Below are positions 37,174-46,501 of a stretch of 64,000 nt of DNA, one piece after another. The DNA lies in NCBI GenBank assembly GCA_017302835.1, contig JAFLCC010000005.1, forward strand, positions 124,001-188,000, written 5' to 3'. The notes under the pieces were generated by a model, which ran no database searches, had not been told where the DNA came from, and saw only the letters and a program-made list of their open reading frames with translations. The position numbers and the translations under genes are program-made. The stretch's first letter is position 1; each line of letters opens with the position of its first letter. The stretch comes from Deltaproteobacteria bacterium (GTDB lineage: Bacteria > Bdellovibrionota > Bdellovibrionia > Bdellovibrionales > Bdellovibrionaceae).

Positions 37174-37203
37174 CGAAGCAGATGACCTTTTGTGGACAGG
37201 CTC
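37174..37203 (-). repeat. 30-bp dispersed repeat, copy 1
   Basis: Read on the minus strand this is GAGCCTGTCCACAAAAGGTC followed by ATCTGCTTCG. It matches 27 of 30 bases at 53685-53714 (plus strand). It lies in the divergent spacer between the symporter and SelO genes. Confidence 0.7.
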
Positions 37204-37298
37204 ATTCTAGGTTGCGGAATTATTGTTGGTCAATTGAATATAGTTGGAATGAAGATTGAAAATAGAATCAAAGAGCTATATGATTTAGCTTATAATAT

Positions 37299-38780
37299 AT
37301 GAGTCTTTTTTATTTTGACAATTCCTACTTTAAGCTGCCTCAGATTTTCTTTGATTCTCAATTCCTAACGCCCGTCAAGGCTCCAAAGATACTTGTTCTT
37401 AACTCCCAATTAGTTGATCAATTAGAATTAAATAAAAGCTCTGAAGAATTTAAAAAAGTGACTGAGATTTTTTCTGGAAATTTGTTACCTAAAGGCGCTC
37501 ATTCCCTAGCTTTGGCCTATGCTGGACATCAATTCGGAAACTTTGTTTCTCAATTAGGAGATGGCAGAGCGCTCTTACTTGGAGAGCACATTGATTCTAA
37601 AGGAAACCGTTATGATATCCAATTAAAGGGATCAGGTCCTTCTAAATTTTCTCGACGTGGAGACGGACGATCAGCACTTGGACCGGCATTAAGGGAATTT
37701 CTGATTTCTGAAGCGCTTTATTATTTGGGAATTCCAACGACACGAACCTTAGGCGTTGTAGATACCGGTGAAACGGTCCAAAGAGAAACAGCATTACCCG
37801 GTGGAATTTCCACACGCGTAGCAAAAAGTCACATTCGAATTGGAACTTTCGAATATTTTGCAAATAAAAATGATTTTGAATCATTAAAAATCTTGGCTGA
37901 TTATGCTATTGAAAGGCATTTTAAAGTTGAAATTCAAAATGGAGAGAATCCTTATTTTCAATTAATAAAAAAAGTTTGTCAGCTCCAGGCCTCTTTGATC
38001 TCTCAGTGGATGGGAGTCGGATTCATTCATGGAGTTATGAATACGGACAATATTTTAATTAGTGGTGAAACCATTGACTTTGGTCCTTGTGCGTTTATGG
38101 ATGTTTATGATCCTGACACCGTTTTTAGTTCTATTGACCAATCAGGAAGATATTCCTTTGGGAATCAACCACGAGTCATTCAATGGAATTTAGCTCGATT
38201 TGCAGAGTGTTTATTACCTTTAGTGGATCCAGATTTAAGAAGAAGTGTAGAAATGGTAAAACCACTAATTGATGATTTTGATCAAACCTATGAGTTTTAT
38301 TGGCGCCATATTCAAAATCAAAAATTTGGATTTGACCCTAGTGAAAAAAGCCATGATTCTTTGATTCAGCAGTTTTATCATTTAATGTATTCTTGCAAAG
38401 CAGATCTAACTCTTTCATTTCGAAGGTTATCGCAGAGTTTAATAGACCCAACAGCCTTTCAATTTTTATTAGGATCTTTCGCGAAGGAGCTTTCTTCGTT
38501 TCAGAACTGGTATGGTGAATGGAAAAAAGTGGTGATGTTAACAAACAAATCGGTGTTGGAAAAATCCAATGAGATGAAAAGGGTAAATCCTTGCTATATC
38601 CCCAGAAATCATCTTGTTGAAGAGGCGATCGAGTCGGCTGTGTATAAAAAAGACTTAAACCATTTTTTCAAATTATGGGAAGTCTTAAAAACTCCCTTTA
38701 ATGAAGGTGTTGGTTTTGAAAGGTACGAAAAGGCCCCTGAGAAAATAGATCCTCATTATAGAACCTATTGTGGGACATGA
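37299..38780 (+). CDS. selO: Protein adenylyltransferase SelO (YdiU family)
   Basis: 493 residues, normal family length. SelO is a pseudokinase that transfers AMP to protein Ser/Thr/Tyr in redox regulation. Seen: AYAGHQFGNFVSQLGDGRA, QLKGSGPSKFSRRGDGR, REFLISEALYYLGIPTTR, HGVMNTDNI and TIDFGPCAFMD. The start matches the family N-terminus (FDNSYFKLP), but no ribosome site is visible. The C-terminus ends RTYCGT with a Cys close to the end, as expected. Confidence 0.92.
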   Translation: MSLFYFDNSYFKLPQIFFDSQFLTPVKAPKILVLNSQLVDQLELNKSSEEFKKVTEIFSGNLLPKGAHSLALAYAGHQFGNFVSQLGDGRALLLGEHIDSKGNRYDIQLKGSGPSKFSRRGDGRSALGPALREFLISEALYYLGIPTTRTLGVVDTGETVQRETALPGGISTRVAKSHIRIGTFEYFANKNDFESLKILADYAIERHFKVEIQNGENPYFQLIKKVCQLQASLISQWMGVGFIHGVMNTDNILISGETIDFGPCAFMDVYDPDTVFSSIDQSGRYSFGNQPRVIQWNLARFAECLLPLVDPDLRRSVEMVKPLIDDFDQTYEFYWRHIQNQKFGFDPSEKSHDSLIQQFYHLMYSCKADLTLSFRRLSQSLIDPTAFQFLLGSFAKELSSFQNWYGEWKKVVMLTNKSVLEKSNEMKRVNPCYIPRNHLVEEAIESAVYKKDLNHFFKLWEVLKTPFNEGVGFERYEKAPEKIDPHYRTYCGT

Positions 38781-38785
38781 AAGTA

Positions 38786-39502
38786 CTATTTTTTCTTCTT
38801 CATTCTGAATAATAAAAAGACGCCGATTCCACCAAGAACGAGGGCTATTGCCAGGAATAGGAGTTTACTCTTTTTGTTTTCTTGGGGGGAGGTGGGCTCA
38901 ATGCCATAGTCATTTCCGCCACCTTGTCCTGTATTGATGGCCCCTAGGGAGCCGCCGGGACCTTTAATGCTTGGATCGGAAATGGAATTTTTTGTAGCAA
39001 TCACATTGAGTGAATTAATGGCGTTAAATAAATCGGTAGCATACTTAGAATAATAATCTTTATGAGCACTGAAAGTAACCAAAACAGCAATCTTTTCTTT
39101 TATCGTGGCTAAATACCGTGTGTAGTAATTTTGGATTTCGCTACTTAAATGGAACCCATCAATCCAAATTAAATTATTGATCTGTTTTTGTTGGGGGGCG
39201 GTTACGACCATGCTTTGCACGGTTCCGCCTGTTTTTAAAGTCGCAGCAATAGGTGATTTCAGGTGCCCTTCATAAATGGAAAGACTGTCAGAGGGGCCGA
39301 CTTCTTTCGCTGTTAAGATAATAATGGCCTCCTTAGATTCATTGGTCTCTTTACTTCGGCAAACCCATTCCGTAGCTTCTAATTGGCATTCCCAGCGCTC
39401 TGGAATCTCAAATGAAATATATGCATTCTTAAATTGCTTGGCCATGACGAAGTGGGAGCTTGTTATCAGAAAACTAACTAGAAATAAAATGTTGCCTCTC
39501 AT
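38786..39502 (-). CDS. Exported, C-terminally anchored protein of unknown function
   Basis: 238 residues. Signal peptide (ILFLVSFLITSSHFVMA) then an alpha/beta domain with two cysteines (CQLEATEWVC), a Gly-rich linker (about 178-200) and a C-terminal membrane helix (LLFLAIALVLGGIGVFLLF) with a Lys tail. The domain could anchor at the membrane facing the periplasm. No family recognised. Convergent with SelO. Confidence 0.65.
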   Translation of the reverse strand: MRGNILFLVSFLITSSHFVMAKQFKNAYISFEIPERWECQLEATEWVCRSKETNESKEAIIILTAKEVGPSDSLSIYEGHLKSPIAATLKTGGTVQSMVVTAPQQKQINNLIWIDGFHLSSEIQNYYTRYLATIKEKIAVLVTFSAHKDYYSKYATDLFNAINSLNVIATKNSISDPSIKGPGGSLGAINTGQGGGNDYGIEPTSPQENKKSKLLFLAIALVLGGIGVFLLFRMKKKK

Positions 39503-39596
39503 TAAGTCCCCTTATTTTATTGTTCTATTTTATTTATTGAGTATGTTGTTACATTATAATGTTTTTTTTCTTCCCAGCTCAAGGAGGAATCTCAAA

Positions 39597-40505
39597 ATGA
39601 TGAATTTATATCAACTTACCACCTTTGTAACTGTTATAAGTGAAGGCAGTATGACAGCAGCTGCTGACAAACTTTTCCTCACTCAGCCAGCAGTTAGTCA
39701 GCAGATTAGAAATCTGGAAGAAGAATTAGGGGTCGAATTGCTTGTGCGAGGTGTTAGGCAAATCAAGCCAACCCCACAGGGGGAAATTCTTTATGAACAT
39801 TCTCGAAAGATTCTTCACCATGTCCAACAAGCTGAAATTGCCATTAGGTCTATGGGTGCCGAGCTAAAGGGAAACTTAGTTATTGGTAGCTTAAACTCTC
39901 TGGGGCTTCACATGATGAGTCCCATTATAGGAAGACTTTTAAGGCATAACCCAGATCTGATGGTTAAAATTGATTACAATAAAGGTGAGGAGTTGTTGAG
40001 ATCCTTTCAACGGGGATCGATCGATGTGATTATCCTACCTGAGGTGAAAAAAGAATTTAATGTTAACATGGACAGTGATGTTGAGGCCAAGTTTTTGAAT
40101 AAAGAAGAAATGTGGTTAGTTTCTTCAGGAAAAGGTTCCAATATCCCACAGCAAATGACTATTTCTGAACTTTGTGATTATCCTATTGTTCATTTTTCAG
40201 GTGAATATCCTTATTTTGATGCCTTGTTAACTCAGAAGATGATGGCCTCTGGAAAGAAACTTTCAGTGATCTTTGAATCTTCAAACGTAGGAACTCTGAA
40301 GAGAGTCATCGAATCAGGAATTGGATTAGGATTCTTACCAGCTCATAGTGTGAAAAAACAGGTACGTTCAGGACGGATGAATCGGATTCATATTAAAGAT
40401 TTAAGCTATGAAATGGATTTGGTTTATTACTACAAAAAAAATTCTACGAATAAAATATTGATCGAAACTTTTTATCAGGCACTATCTCAACAAGAAAAAG
40501 GATAA
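39597..40505 (+). CDS. LysR-family transcriptional regulator
   Basis: 302 residues from ATG 39597, which has AAGGAGG 8 bp upstream; a longer open frame begins at 39276 but overlaps the opposite gene and lacks a site. N-terminal winged HTH: TVISEGSMTAAADKLFLTQ followed by PAVSQQIRNLEEELGVELL. The C-terminal part is the LysR effector-binding domain. Target genes and ligand unknown; divergent from the exported protein gene at 38786. Confidence 0.92.
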   Translation: MMNLYQLTTFVTVISEGSMTAAADKLFLTQPAVSQQIRNLEEELGVELLVRGVRQIKPTPQGEILYEHSRKILHHVQQAEIAIRSMGAELKGNLVIGSLNSLGLHMMSPIIGRLLRHNPDLMVKIDYNKGEELLRSFQRGSIDVIILPEVKKEFNVNMDSDVEAKFLNKEEMWLVSSGKGSNIPQQMTISELCDYPIVHFSGEYPYFDALLTQKMMASGKKLSVIFESSNVGTLKRVIESGIGLGFLPAHSVKKQVRSGRMNRIHIKDLSYEMDLVYYYKKNSTNKILIETFYQALSQQEKG

Positions 40506-40543
40506 AGCTGTTGAAGGGGAATAGGCTGAGGAATCCCTGCAGA

Positions 40544-41698
40544 TCAACCAGCCTTAGCGGGAATAAGTTGATGGCCACATTCGACGCAAAATTTCTGTTG
40601 AGGTGCCGTGCCCGCAGAGCATTGGGGGCATTGCCCCTCTAGTTTTTTGAGTTTCTTTTCTATTTTTTCTATCTTCTCATTGGGGTCGACAAAACCTTTC
40701 TCATTCCACTTTTCTATTTCCTTTAATATTTTCCAAGCGAAGAGTAAATTTGATAATTCTTTAACTTCGAACTCAAGCTTAACCACATTCGCAACGGTTC
40801 GTCTTTTAGTCATGCAGCCTTTTTGCTCAAGCCTTGCGAAATGGTCATTATTTAACTGGATTCCGGTCTCATCTTTGACTAAATCCATTAGGGGAGAGAA
40901 TTCTAAACTAACAACACCAAAACGATCCGCTTCTTTAGTTTTTGCAATGTTTAGAAATACTTCGACCAAGGACATCGTGAAGTCATCTGGTTTTAGCATT
41001 TCAGTTTTACCATTTTTAAAATAGTAATATTGGTAAAATTCAAAAAAACTTTCAATCGGTAATAGATCAGAGACAATAAAATTTTGAATTTCATCAGGTC
41101 CTTCTGGACTCTCTGGAGGTTTTCCAATCTCATAACTGGCCATTTTAAGTTTGACTAAAAGATTACAGGCTTGTTCCAGTCGTTTAAAGGATTCTCCAAA
41201 AACACGCTGGCTATATTGGCGAAGCATTTGCCAAGAGACCTCAAACTGTCCATCTTTTCTTTTAGTGCCTTTGTGATTTATGGTATGAAAAATCGAACCA
41301 AAAACCTTAGCCACTTGATCTTCAGCGCAGGGTTGAGCATCTTTTTCTAAACGTAAGGATTTTATTTCCATAAAGGAAGACTTGAGTCTGTCGGTAAGAC
41401 TCTTTATTGCCATTTTAAATAATTGGGGTCCTGCCTCGAATTGAGCTTTAATCGTGTCAATTGGAACTTCAAGAGTTTTGGTTTCAGCCCTGGCTTGAGC
41501 GGAATAAATATGTGTTGTTTGTCCATTAAAAAAGGATTCTCCCAGAATTGATTGCGAACCTACTTGGTAGATATCTAGAGTTTTTTTCCCTCTTAAGAGA
41601 CAAACATTGACGCTCCCTGATTGAACAAAGACAACGTTGGTAATTTTGTCCGACTCTTTAAAGATAAACTCGCCTTTTTTATATACTTTCTGATTCAT
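40544..41698 (-). CDS. cNMP-binding-domain protein with C-terminal zinc ribbon
   Basis: 384 residues. Residues about 5-115 are a cyclic-nucleotide-binding domain (FIFKESDKITNVVFVQSGS, IYQVGSQSILGESFF). The middle (120-320) is helical and may contain winged-helix segments but no clear CRP-type HTH. The last 30 residues are a zinc ribbon: CPQCSAG and FCVECGHQL. The cNMP phosphate-binding cassette is not clear, so ligand binding is uncertain. Possibly a signalling adaptor. Confidence 0.7.
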   Translation of the reverse strand: MNQKVYKKGEFIFKESDKITNVVFVQSGSVNVCLLRGKKTLDIYQVGSQSILGESFFNGQTTHIYSAQARAETKTLEVPIDTIKAQFEAGPQLFKMAIKSLTDRLKSSFMEIKSLRLEKDAQPCAEDQVAKVFGSIFHTINHKGTKRKDGQFEVSWQMLRQYSQRVFGESFKRLEQACNLLVKLKMASYEIGKPPESPEGPDEIQNFIVSDLLPIESFFEFYQYYYFKNGKTEMLKPDDFTMSLVEVFLNIAKTKEADRFGVVSLEFSPLMDLVKDETGIQLNNDHFARLEQKGCMTKRRTVANVVKLEFEVKELSNLLFAWKILKEIEKWNEKGFVDPNEKIEKIEKKLKKLEGQCPQCSAGTAPQQKFCVECGHQLIPAKAG

Positions 41699-41923
41699 TA
41701 TTCCCTCTGCAAATAACTTCGGAAATTGAATTCATGTACTTGAATCTTTTTAGGGGAAAATTGTTGGAGACATAATTTGTCTGGCCTATCGTCCTGCTGC
41801 CCCTATCTGAATTTGAAAAAGTAACAACTATACTTCTTATACAGCGTTAAGGTGCTTCCTATAGAGACATTAGGCTAATGACTTTAATTTTATTACTTTT
41901 TGCCATTATTTTGAGTTTTTCTG

Positions 41924-42891
41924 TTAGTGGGCAATTGGTAATAATATATTTTCTAGATTTTTCAAAAGAGGTTGAATAATTGAGGATAGAAAGCCCATTT
42001 TCAGAATGAATAAGGGTATTGAAAATAAGCTGCTGATTTTTATTTTAAAGTATTTTTCGATGGTATCAGTGACTGTTGTTAACGGAAGTCGGGTTTTTTC
42101 TGTAATTTGGGTTGTTGTCGCTGGGTGAATTCCAATCGAATTTAGAATTAATTTGACGGTTTTTAGGCCTGCTTTATTAAATTCTAAATTAAGTATTTCA
42201 TCGACCTCATTTAAAAAAATAGTGTTAGGACTGAAGAATAATTCGTTTATTGATTGAATGAAAGATCTGTCTTCGGGAATTTGTTGCCAGTAATAGGGAA
42301 TTCCACCTAGTAAGATAGAGCCAAGACAAACCTCTTCGAGGGACCAATGGGGAGCAAAGTTTTTGTGAAGATCATGTAAATTCAGGTCTTCTAACCATAA
42401 CTCACTATGGGTAACTAACCCACGTAATATTTTCTCTTCACCACCAGAGTTCTCGACAAAAAATTTATTTGAAGAACCACATAAAATAAATTTAAGCTGA
42501 GAGTGTTTTTCAAGTTCCAGCCAGCTTTCTTTAAACAAACTCACAAAACCAGATTGTGATTTTGCTAACCATTGAATCTCATCTAATAGGATGATCAAAG
42601 GGCTTTTAGTGCCTTTAGCTAATAAAGCAATGTCTTCGAACAAAACTTTCCAGTTAAGATTATTTTTGCTATATTTTATGAGCTGAGTTTGAGGTTATAG
42701 TTTTGACCATTCCAGAACCCATCTTTGGATAGTTCGGGATGTTTTTTCATCCAAAGCACCTGAAAAATAAAAACAATTAGACTTGTGCTTTTCGTAGATT
42801 TTTTCAATAAGGTGGATTTGCCAATCCGACGCCGTCCTCTGAGGTAACGAAGGGAAGCTGTTTTTTTGGATTTCTTTAAAACATCGGGTTT
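41924..42891 (-). pseudogene. Frameshifted AAA ATPase, DUF234-type
   Basis: A P-loop ATPase broken at least twice. The Walker A segment LRGRRRIGKSTLLKK begins near 42848; at the A-run 42799-42804 the frame shifts, and reading resumes in another frame as IYEKHKSNCFYFSGALDEK. That frame hits TAA at 42695-42697, then continues as LNWKVLFEDIALLAKG and the intact part (Walker B ILLDEIQWLAK) to 41924. No start codon exists upstream of the P-loop and the nuclease-like C-terminus is absent. It is a relic, probably of the same class as the stump at 10431. Confidence 0.8.
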
Positions 42892-42966
42892 TTAGTTATG
42901 ACACTAAAACCGATGTTTTAGATGCGAGGTCTTTTCTTTTTTCTTTATTGGTGGTAATAACTGGTC

Positions 42967-43260
42967 ATGGAATATTTTGAAAAGGCGTCGGAAGAACATC
43001 AGAAAAGGGAAAAAGCAAAAGCCTACGAGCTGAAGAAAAGTCAGTGGTGGAAACAACAAGTAGGTCCAGGAATTTGTTATTATTGCAAAAAAAAAGTTTC
43101 TCCAAAACTGATCACTATGGATCATGTGATTCCCATTTCTCGTGGTGGAAAATCAACCAAAAAAAACTGCGTGCCATGTTGTAAAGATTGTAATTCGAGT
43201 AAGAGTCATAAGACGAGTTTTGAGATCACGTTGGAAGAAATGAAACGGTCATTAAAGTAG
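42967..43260 (+). CDS. HNH endonuclease domain protein
   Basis: 97 residues with the HNH metal-finger: CYYCKKK, MDHVIPISRGGKSTKKN, CVPCCKDCNSSK, the common bacterial McrA/HNH type with zinc-binding Cys pairs and the His-Asn catalytic part. Basic N-terminus. It stands alone after a pseudogene and before the topo VI genes. It may be a free DNase or mobile homing-type nuclease; role unknown. Confidence 0.85.
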   Translation: MEYFEKASEEHQKREKAKAYELKKSQWWKQQVGPGICYYCKKKVSPKLITMDHVIPISRGGKSTKKNCVPCCKDCNSSKSHKTSFEITLEEMKRSLK

Positions 43261-43405
43261 GTCTTACCTGTCGAACCAAAAACTAACATAGCGCGTTTAT
43301 AACGCCAAAGGATGAGGCTAAATTATAATTTGCCCTTGCCATCTTATTAAATTTCCTTGTTTATTATCAATTGGATTAAGTTTGATTAAAAAAAGGAAAT
43401 GATTT

Positions 43406-45238
43406 GTGAGTAAAATTACTAAAAGCAGTACCGCCGAGTACTTTGCTAAGAACTTGCAGCAAGTGGGCTTTTCATCGCCCTTAAAGGCCGTTTTAACAAC
43501 CCTCAAAGAGGCTGTAGATAACTCCTTAGATGCCTGCGAACAAGAGGGAATATTGCCTGAGATCTCCTTAGAGATTACTAAAATAGGAACGGGATCTACA
43601 AAAAATACGGATTTAATCAGGATCGTTGTCGAGGACAATGGACCAGGGATTGAGCCCGATGATCTAGCTAAGGTTTTTGGTGAGTATTTAGCTTCTTCCA
43701 AATTTGGAAAAGGGCAATGTTCCCGAGGTCAACAGGGTATTGGAATATCCGCAGCGACAACTTGGGCTCAAATGACCAATGCCCGTGGGGTTGTTGTTGT
43801 TTCAAAAACTAAAAATATGAGAAAAGCCATCAAGGCCCAAGTTGATGTGGATATCAAATCAAATACGGGATTGATAAAAAATAAAGAGAGCATTGATTGG
43901 AATAAGCCCAATGGCGTTCGTGTTGAGTTTGCAATGGATGGTAGAATCCAGCTTAATGGGGATGGAGGTTTGATAACTTATATCGAGGGAACGGTGTTGG
44001 TGAACCCTCATCTAACGATAAAATACAAATTATTAGATAACGATTGGGTGAGCATTGAACGTGTGACGACAGAGGTGCCCGAAGTTCCCATGGCCACCTT
44101 GCCCCATCCACATACTTTTAAATTGGGCGAGTTTATCACCTACGCCACTCTTTTTGGGAAAATGACCCTATCCAAGTTTTTAAAGACCGGATTTTCGCGA
44201 GTCTCAGATCAGAGTTTATCTGATTTTGTGAGCAAGGGCTTGCCTAAGAATTTACTTGAAAAATCAATTTCATCTTTGTCTGAAGATAGCTTTAAATTGA
44301 TTTTTACAGCGATTCAAAATTCCGAGCTCATGGCTCCATCGACGAAATCAGTATTAACGGTTGGGGAAGAGGCCTTATCTAAAAGTATATTAAGATTGGG
44401 AAAGGTTGACTTTTTTTCGGTGGTTACGAGGAAACCGCAAATTTGTGATTTTAAACCCGTCGTGGTAGAGGTTGCCCTCGCTCGATTTATTGATCGAGTC
44501 GGGGATATGGACACTCCGGTTCAGCTATTGAGATTTGCAAACCGAGTTCCTTTGCAATTTGATAAGTCAGGATGTGCGATCACAGGCGCTATCGAATCAG
44601 TTAATTGGAAATCCTATGGATTGCAGCAACCTAAAGATTCTTTACCCATTGGACCTTATATTTTTGCAGTGAGTGTGGTTTCGCCATTTATTAAATTTAA
44701 AAATGCCTCAAAAGAAACTATAGATGCTTCTGAAGAACTTGTGGATGAAATCAGAAAGGCGGCGCAACAGGCAGGCCAGAAATTATCTCGGCATATCAAT
44801 AAAGAATTTAAAGAAGCCGATCTGGAAAGAAAGTTGGCTCATATCGAGCAATTTGGTCCGATTCTTGTTGAGAAATTGGCCGTGATCACTGGCGCCAGTG
44901 AAGCGAGAAGAAAAAGAGCTGAAGAGGGTTTAAGAAAAATTTTAGGTAGGGACTCTCAAGAGGCCATCGAAGAACTTGAAGTGGCACAGACAAAATTAAA
45001 AGCTCAGAAGCAAAAGGAAGCTAAATTAACCGGTGGAGACGACGAAGGTAACCCAGAAGGCAGCGAACAATTAATGTTTTCCGAAGAAAACATAGATGCT
45101 GGCACTACGAAATCTACGGGCACCCAAGCGAGTACCACAAAAACTACCGCAACCTCAGCAACAACGACGGCAACCACAGCGACGACGGCGACAGTGGCGA
45201 CAGTGGCGACGACAACTCAAACAACGGCGAAGAAGTAA
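43406..45238 (+). CDS. top6B: DNA topoisomerase VI subunit B
   Basis: 610 residues, GTG start with AAGGAAA upstream. GHKL ATPase: LKEAVDNSLDACEQEG (N box), VVEDNGPGI (G1), GQQGIGISAATTWAQ (G2), then the transducer with RFANRVPLQFD (K-loop region has QQ at LQQPKDS). It powers the A subunit by clamping on DNA. After about residue 560 comes a Thr/Ala-rich tail (ATTTATTATTATVATVA) made from short DNA repeats, not typical of the family. Next gene, 9 bp on, is subunit A. Archaeal-type enzyme, rare in bacteria. Confidence 0.93.
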   Translation: MSKITKSSTAEYFAKNLQQVGFSSPLKAVLTTLKEAVDNSLDACEQEGILPEISLEITKIGTGSTKNTDLIRIVVEDNGPGIEPDDLAKVFGEYLASSKFGKGQCSRGQQGIGISAATTWAQMTNARGVVVVSKTKNMRKAIKAQVDVDIKSNTGLIKNKESIDWNKPNGVRVEFAMDGRIQLNGDGGLITYIEGTVLVNPHLTIKYKLLDNDWVSIERVTTEVPEVPMATLPHPHTFKLGEFITYATLFGKMTLSKFLKTGFSRVSDQSLSDFVSKGLPKNLLEKSISSLSEDSFKLIFTAIQNSELMAPSTKSVLTVGEEALSKSILRLGKVDFFSVVTRKPQICDFKPVVVEVALARFIDRVGDMDTPVQLLRFANRVPLQFDKSGCAITGAIESVNWKSYGLQQPKDSLPIGPYIFAVSVVSPFIKFKNASKETIDASEELVDEIRKAAQQAGQKLSRHINKEFKEADLERKLAHIEQFGPILVEKLAVITGASEARRKRAEEGLRKILGRDSQEAIEELEVAQTKLKAQKQKEAKLTGGDDEGNPEGSEQLMFSEENIDAGTTKSTGTQASTTKTTATSATTTATTATTATVATVATTTQTTAKK

Positions 45239-45247
45239 GGAATTTTT

Positions 45248-46414
45248 ATGGCAACAGGTTTAATTAGAGTTCGAGATTTAAAGATAAATATTCCCAAGGA
45301 AGCCCAAATTCTTGCCGACAAAATGCTTCGCGATTTGGAAAATTCAAAGAGACCTTATTTGGAGGCGGTGAAGACATCGTTAGATAATTCCTTTTACAAT
45401 TCCAAGGTAGGTTATCTAACTCCAGGTGATAAACGTGTTCGAACCGAATTAAATGTTTCCTCCGTACAAAAGTTAGCACGCGTTGTTTTTATGTTGGAAA
45501 TTTTATTAAGAAATTTAGATATTGGCGCCGTGAATACTAAAAGAGAATTGTACTATATCTGTAAAGGTTTAATTAAAGGGGATAAGAAATATAAACCCTT
45601 AGATTTTGAAGACCAAACAGAGTCCGATTCTATTATCGATTTTATTGGTGATATGATGCAAATTTACCGTGAAGAGCTGAACTGTTTTGCCAATGACCGC
45701 GGTGGGCAAACTTACTCCAATCAACTGATTGTGGAAGAAGTGATGCCTGATGGCTCAAAGGCAACTATTGATTTATCAAGCCTAGGTACTTCTCCGTATT
45801 TACCCAAAAACAAACCTCAATCTTTAAAACTGCGCGCCCGTAAGAAGATCGATTTTGCCTTGATTGTCGAATCAGAAGGTACCGCGAATACCTTGCACAC
45901 CATGGGTTTCACGCGACGTAACAATTGTATATTGATTGGCGCTCAGGGGGTTCCCTCCAACGGAGTGCGGGGTTGGTGTAAACTGATCCAAGACGAGTTG
46001 GAAGTACCCATGTACTTTTTTGGGGATCTGGATGCCTACACTCTGCAAAATATTTTTAGAACCTTGAAGGCGGGATCAGCAGCCTCTCTTATTCGAAATG
46101 CCGATTTTTCTGCACCTGAAGTGAAGTTCCTTGGAGTGTTGCCAGAGGATGTCAAAAAATATGATTTATTTTGTTACAATGTAAAGGAATCAGATCCTGT
46201 CGAAGCTAGGGCTTTGAAAAAAGCTAAGGATGCTTTAGAAAATGACCCCTTCTTTACTGACCGAAAAAATAAGGGGCTTTCTGATATTTTAAAATGGTTG
46301 ATGAGTGCAAAAATTCGTTGTGAACAACAAAGTTTTTTTTCGGTGGACCCTAAAGATCCCATTAAAACGGAAAAGATCATTTTGGAAAAGATAAAAAATA
46401 GATCCTATGTTTAA
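45248..46414 (+). CDS. top6A: DNA topoisomerase VI subunit A (Spo11-like)
   Basis: 388 residues. The winged-helix domain has NTKRELYYICKG, with Tyr103 the likely catalytic residue that attacks DNA. The Toprim part has DFALIVESEGTANTLHTMGF (Glu) and YFFGDLDAYTLQNIF (D-x-D). With subunit B it forms the A2B2 type IIB topoisomerase that cuts and passes duplex DNA. It lies directly after subunit B as an operon. Confidence 0.93.
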   Translation: MATGLIRVRDLKINIPKEAQILADKMLRDLENSKRPYLEAVKTSLDNSFYNSKVGYLTPGDKRVRTELNVSSVQKLARVVFMLEILLRNLDIGAVNTKRELYYICKGLIKGDKKYKPLDFEDQTESDSIIDFIGDMMQIYREELNCFANDRGGQTYSNQLIVEEVMPDGSKATIDLSSLGTSPYLPKNKPQSLKLRARKKIDFALIVESEGTANTLHTMGFTRRNNCILIGAQGVPSNGVRGWCKLIQDELEVPMYFFGDLDAYTLQNIFRTLKAGSAASLIRNADFSAPEVKFLGVLPEDVKKYDLFCYNVKESDPVEARALKKAKDALENDPFFTDRKNKGLSDILKWLMSAKIRCEQQSFFSVDPKDPIKTEKIILEKIKNRSYV

Positions 46415-46501
46415 ATAAGTTATGTTTAGATTTAAATTAAAATATAGGTTTAAATATATTTATATAAATAGAATAGTTTAATTAAAAGAAAGGTTTTTAA
46501 A

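Noticed and set aside
39276-39596. Long N-terminal extension of the LysR gene
   Set aside because: It overlaps the opposite gene; the ATG at 39597 has a strong AAGGAGG and begins exactly at the HTH domain.
42967-43260. HNH gene as part of a restriction system
   Set aside because: No methyltransferase or specificity gene nearby; the adjacent ATPase is broken.
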